Below, one piece after another: positions 60,701 through 64,000 of a stretch of 64,000 bases of DNA. How positions within the stretch are numbered: position 1 is the stretch's first letter; each line of letters starts with the position of its first letter. Position numbers and translations under genes: made by a program. The notes beneath the pieces were generated by a model. It searched no databases and had not been told where the DNA came from. It saw only the letters and a program-made list of their open reading frames with translations. The stretch comes from Linnemannia hyalina (lineage: Eukaryota > Mortierellomycota > Mortierellomycetes > Mortierellales > Mortierellaceae): positions 1,116,001 through 1,180,000 of the forward strand of contig JAHRHY010000012.1 in NCBI GenBank assembly GCA_019671135.1, given 5' to 3'.

Positions 60701-61199
60701 TCAGGTCTGGGGTTTCCTGTGGCCCACTTGGGGCCTCCTACTGCTCCGAGGAGGATGGCGTCGGCGGCCTTGCAAGACGCAAGCGCCTCATCTGTGAGCG
60801 CGGTGCCTGTTTGTCATAATGGTCCAGTTCAAGAGAATTAAGATATCAGATCAAAAGGAGAGAGAGAGAAGTAGTCACGATTAGTTATCTTGTCCACTTG
60901 GCGTCGTATCTCTCATACAAAAATGGATGATGCCCCATGATCCAAGCTCATAAGGTGACTCCATCCAAGAAAGACAAGAACAAATACTAGAACAACTAAA
61001 TAGAACAAAGAATAAGGGACATACCGTGGGCATCGATAGAGGCACCTCCGATCAACTCGGTCTTGAAGTCAATAGAGACCTTGTGTGCGCGGATCTTGGC
61101 GACGAGCTCGAGGACACGCTGGGCCTCGGCAATGACCTCGGGACCGACACCGTCTCCGGGGAGGAGGACGACTGTGGACTTTTTAGCAACTACCGTCAT
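57730..61199 (-). CDS. fused 3-isopropylmalate dehydrogenase / aconitase-family isopropylmalate isomerase
   Basis: 1083 aa from two exons, 61025-61199 and 57730-60806 (GT-AG, phase 1). Residues 1 to about 385 are a complete 3-isopropylmalate dehydrogenase: [84 protein letters not shown] linker with [11 protein letters not shown] starts an aconitase-type large domain with [15 protein letters not shown] and three Cys placed to hold a 4Fe-4S cluster (one in [12 protein letters not shown], two in GAPGCSYC). The swivel domain follows ([30 protein letters not shown]), then a Ser/Ala-rich tail. No stop or splice site separates the halves. The isomerase and the dehydrogenase catalyse consecutive leucine steps, so channelling is plausible. 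The aconitase half differs from yeast Leu1 in sequence style, so a related hydro-lyase activity is possible. Confidence 0.9.
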
Positions 61200-62281
61200 G
61201 ATATTGATATTGTTATGTGCAAAGGGTGTGTGAAAGTGTACAGACGAAAGGAAGTGGGTGTGTATGTGACAAAGAGTAAGCGTACAATGAGATAAACGAA
61301 GAGGAAAGGTAGGAGAAGAGGGGCAACAGCTGTGTGGGAAGAAAGATGTAGATCAAAAGGGGTATTGCTTGTTGCAAAAGAGAAGAGAAAGAATAGGTGG
61401 TGGAAAGGGAAGAAAAAGGGAGAAGATGTGTATGAGGGAAATAAAGAAGAGAAAAGCAAAAAAGGGAAGAAAATGCCGCGACCTTTTAAGCGCGAAGAGC
61501 ATGCGCATGAAAAGCAATAAAAAAGTCCGAGGTGAATGCTACCGATTAGAATTAGAATACACAAAAGTATAAGGATTCAATACAGTGGCATCCATCTGCC
61601 CTGGCTGTCCCAATCAAATTGCACGAGTGACTTGTATGACTCTGATCTGTCCGAGCTAGAGGTTACTCACCTCTCTTTCCCTCTTTCCAGCTACTGCTCA
61701 CTCACTCACTCACTAACTCACTTCACTCACCCCACTCGTACTCACTCATTTGCAATTGCGTGTCGACTTGCTTGCTTGCTTGGTCAGGTACACAGCCAAA
61801 GGAAAAACGGAGAAACCCAAAGAAGAAAACAAAACATCCAAACATCTTCGCATATCGCATATCGCATACACACAGGGGGAAGGAGGATAAACCAGGGTAA
61901 AATGGATAAACTACCCCTGCCCCTGATGGAGATGCAACACTCCATGTCACCATTGCCAGACTCCAGTAGAACGGCAGAGAACCATTATGGTATCAATGCT
62001 ATCGCTCAACCAACACTCGGCTATCTTATTGACACAGAATTGGTCGCGTGTTGTTGTGAGTTGAATCGTGTATCATAATAGAGTGAGAGTTGTGGGTCAT
62101 CGGTTCAAGTTCAATTGCCATCTTTTTTTTATAAACCCGAGCGTAAAAACAAGAAAGAGCGATCGAGATCATGAACGAATATGGTCTACATTGGGGTGCG
62201 CGTTTATTATGTTTTTGGTTGTTTGTGTTTTGCTGGAAAGAGTACGATAGAAAAGGACGGGGTAGAAACTACAAAATGCGC
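61200..62281. promoter_or_regulatory. intergenic: promoter of the leucine fusion gene, 3' flank of ILV6
   Basis: No gene seen. GA-rich DNA (61380-61510) lies 180-310 bp upstream of the fusion gene start; ACTCACTCACTCACT repeats at 61696-61745. I found no clear Leu3-type CCGG(N4)CCGG palindrome by eye. Confidence 0.5.
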
Positions 62282-63599
62282 TTATCCAGGGGGCAACATG
62301 GAGGCATCGACGCCAGATCCCTCCTCCTGGGCCTCATCCTCCTCCAACTCATGGCGATCATAGATAGGCGAACGAGGCATAGCCATCATTCCACTCCTGG
62401 CAGCCTCAAGGATACCAAAAGGTTTAACCAACTTGACAAAGGCATCGATACGATCAGGCTTGGCCGACAACTCGATCACGGCACAGTCGCCACTGACATC
62501 GACCACTTTACCCTGGAACAACTTGGACAACTCTGTCAACGACTTTAAGTGGCCGTGGGTCTGACGGAGTGCGTTTGAGGGGGTCATATCCTCGTCAGCA
62601 TCTTCCTGCAATAACTGCCAGCCATTAGGGGAACGCGAGTTCATCTGGGCGCGGACGTGTTCTGGTCCGAGGATCGAGACTTTGATCAACAGCAACTCGC
62701 GCTCAATAACCTTGAATCCGGTGTAATCCAACACCGCCCACACTGGAACCTATTTTTTATGTTACCAGGAATAGGGGTAAAGCAGAAGGCACTGTCAGAC
62801 GCATTGATCTCTTCCTTTTTCTTTCTCACGGAGAAGTAACAAACTGTTAAGCCAACATGCGCACAACAAACCGCAAACAGACAAAATAAAAAAAAGACTT
62901 ACAAGGTCCTCCAATTGCCTCCGGGCCTGCTCAATAGTATTCGACTCGCCCCTCAACACAATCGTCATCCTCGACAGATCGGCCACCTCCGTCTTGGCAA
63001 CCACCAACGAATCAATGTTAAACCCACGTCCAGCCAAGATCCCTGAAACGCGACTTAAGACTCCGGGCTCGTTCTGGACAAGACAGTTAAAGATGTGGCG
63101 TTGCTTCGTACGCGTCATGCCGATGGGCGGGGTGTTGTAGAGAATGTTGGAGACGGCTTCTTCGGCCGAGGGTGGGGCTGGGTGGAGGTAGTCGGATGTC
63201 AGGGCTGGGTGGCGCTTGTGAGGGTGCGAACGCTTGTAGGAGATTGCCGAGGTTGAGGAGGATGATTGACGGAGGGTCATCATGGGAGTGGTGAGGGTGC
63301 GGGCGGGCTTGATTGCTGCCAATGCCGAATTGGCCTATTGGATCCATGTGAACAAAGGTCGTTTTCCTTCCATGGTTAGCATCCTTTTTTTGTTGTTATT
63401 GTTGAAGGTGAGACGAAGCACGAGAAAAAAATAAAGTCCAATGTGTCCAGAGGTCGTTGGTCAAGCCAGCAGCAAAAGTGTAAAGTTGGTCCATATGTGT
63501 TTTCTTGTCCTGAATGCAATGGCAATGAGGAGGAAGGTAGTTGTTGGTTACCAATGGCGCTGCTCTTGTTGCGGAGCTGAGGATCCTTGAAGCCCACAT
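62282..63599 (-). CDS. ilv6: acetolactate synthase regulatory (small) subunit
   Basis: Regulatory subunit of mitochondrial acetohydroxyacid synthase, first common enzyme of valine, leucine and isoleucine synthesis; confers feedback inhibition. Exons 63552-63599, 62903-63334 and 62282-62749, all phase 0, 315 aa. MWASRILSSATRAAP plus an Arg/Ser-rich stretch is a mitochondrial presequence. The first ACT domain is clear: HIFNCLVQNEPGVLSRVSGI, AGRGFNIDSLVVAKTEV, RMTIVLRG, IEQARRQLEDLVPVW. A second ACT-like half follows (ERELLLIKVSI ... ELSKLFQGKVVDVSGDCAVIEL, KLVKPFGILEAARSG). The C-terminal acidic tail DRHELEEDEAQEEGSG looks fungal. All parts are present. Head to tail with the leucine fusion gene. 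Confidence 0.94.
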
Positions 63600-64000
63600 G
63601 AGGAGAAGGGTGGTGATGAGTGGAGAGAGGGTTGAATGAAGAAGAAGAGAAAAAAGAAAGGGGAAATCCTCGAGAAAAAGAAAAAAAAAAAAAGGAAGGG
63701 TTGCCAGTCCTCGGTTCTCGGTCGTTGGTGTATGTGATCCGTGTGTGTGATCCCTTTGTGAGTGTCAAGAAACAGAGATCGATGGAGTGGAGAAAAAGTT
63801 AAGATAAACTCTAAACCGATAACGCAAACAACCGTTAAGTCAAAAAATGAGTAACAATAGTAAAAAGCGTTAACTCGATGACAAGGTTGACGAAACAACA
63901 AGTGACCAATCACATCCATCGCATGTGATGTTCTTATCGATGATAATAAAACTGGACAACGCCAGGAACAAGGGGTGCAACCTTGTTTGCTGTTCGGACT
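63600..64000. promoter_or_regulatory. upstream region of ilv6 to window end
   Basis: No gene seen. GA/CT-rich DNA at 63600-63700, then AT-rich sequence. Confidence 0.5.

Overview
This is nuclear DNA of a filamentous fungus, most likely an early-diverging Mucoromycota species of the Mortierella/Linnemannia type. The window has intron-rich genes with 50-150 bp introns, pyrimidine-rich promoters, a Sch9-type kinase, a mitochondrial ILV6, an Apoo-type MICOS protein and a tRNA-Leu. There are no operons. The lineage is inferred from gene content and style, not from a marker gene. All exon structures were worked out by hand from reading frame, splice signals and family alignment.

Layout. 0.4-7.9 kb holds housekeeping genes: nucleoside diphosphate kinase (-), a mitochondrial carrier (+) and the replicative helicase subunit MCM7 (+). 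8-29 kb is an accessory island. It is a tandem array of ten same-strand copies (called A to J here) of a two-exon gene for small secreted Cys-containing proteins of about 150 aa. A large inverted duplication follows: copy E at 16.6 kb reappears, with identical exons and intron, as E2 on the other strand at 27.5 kb, together with a decayed neighbour K. Several copies are damaged (C, F, G, the stub D', K). A frameshifted gene of unknown function and a second degraded fragment lie between J and E2. I do not recognise the secreted family. This array is my best candidate for a previously undescribed system.

29-40.7 kb: two small putative mitochondrial or membrane genes, a disordered hypothetical protein (-), a frameshifted TCTP copy (-) enclosed by about 125 bp inverted repeats, a Sch9-like AGC kinase with a split C2 domain (-), a Shewanella-like metallophosphatase (+) and a SAM-domain tail-anchored protein (-). 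42-52 kb: tRNA-Leu(CAA), a 979-aa MICOS Mic26/27-like protein with a huge helical tail (-), a type I membrane protein (+) and a bestrophin/UPF0187 channel-like protein (-). 54-64 kb: the 58-aa small subunit of serine palmitoyltransferase (-), a 2-oxoglutarate/Fe(II) oxygenase-like protein (+), a 1083-aa fusion of 3-isopropylmalate dehydrogenase with an aconitase-family isomerase (-), and the acetolactate synthase regulatory subunit ILV6 (-).

How they work together. The last two genes both belong to branched-chain amino acid synthesis and sit head to tail, 1.1 kb apart. The fusion would carry out two consecutive leucine steps. Four introns in four different genes require GC-AG splicing to stay in frame, which seems many for one window. 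Outside the 8-29 kb island the genes are conserved and single-copy. Inside it the sequence looks duplicated, AT-richer and fast-decaying.
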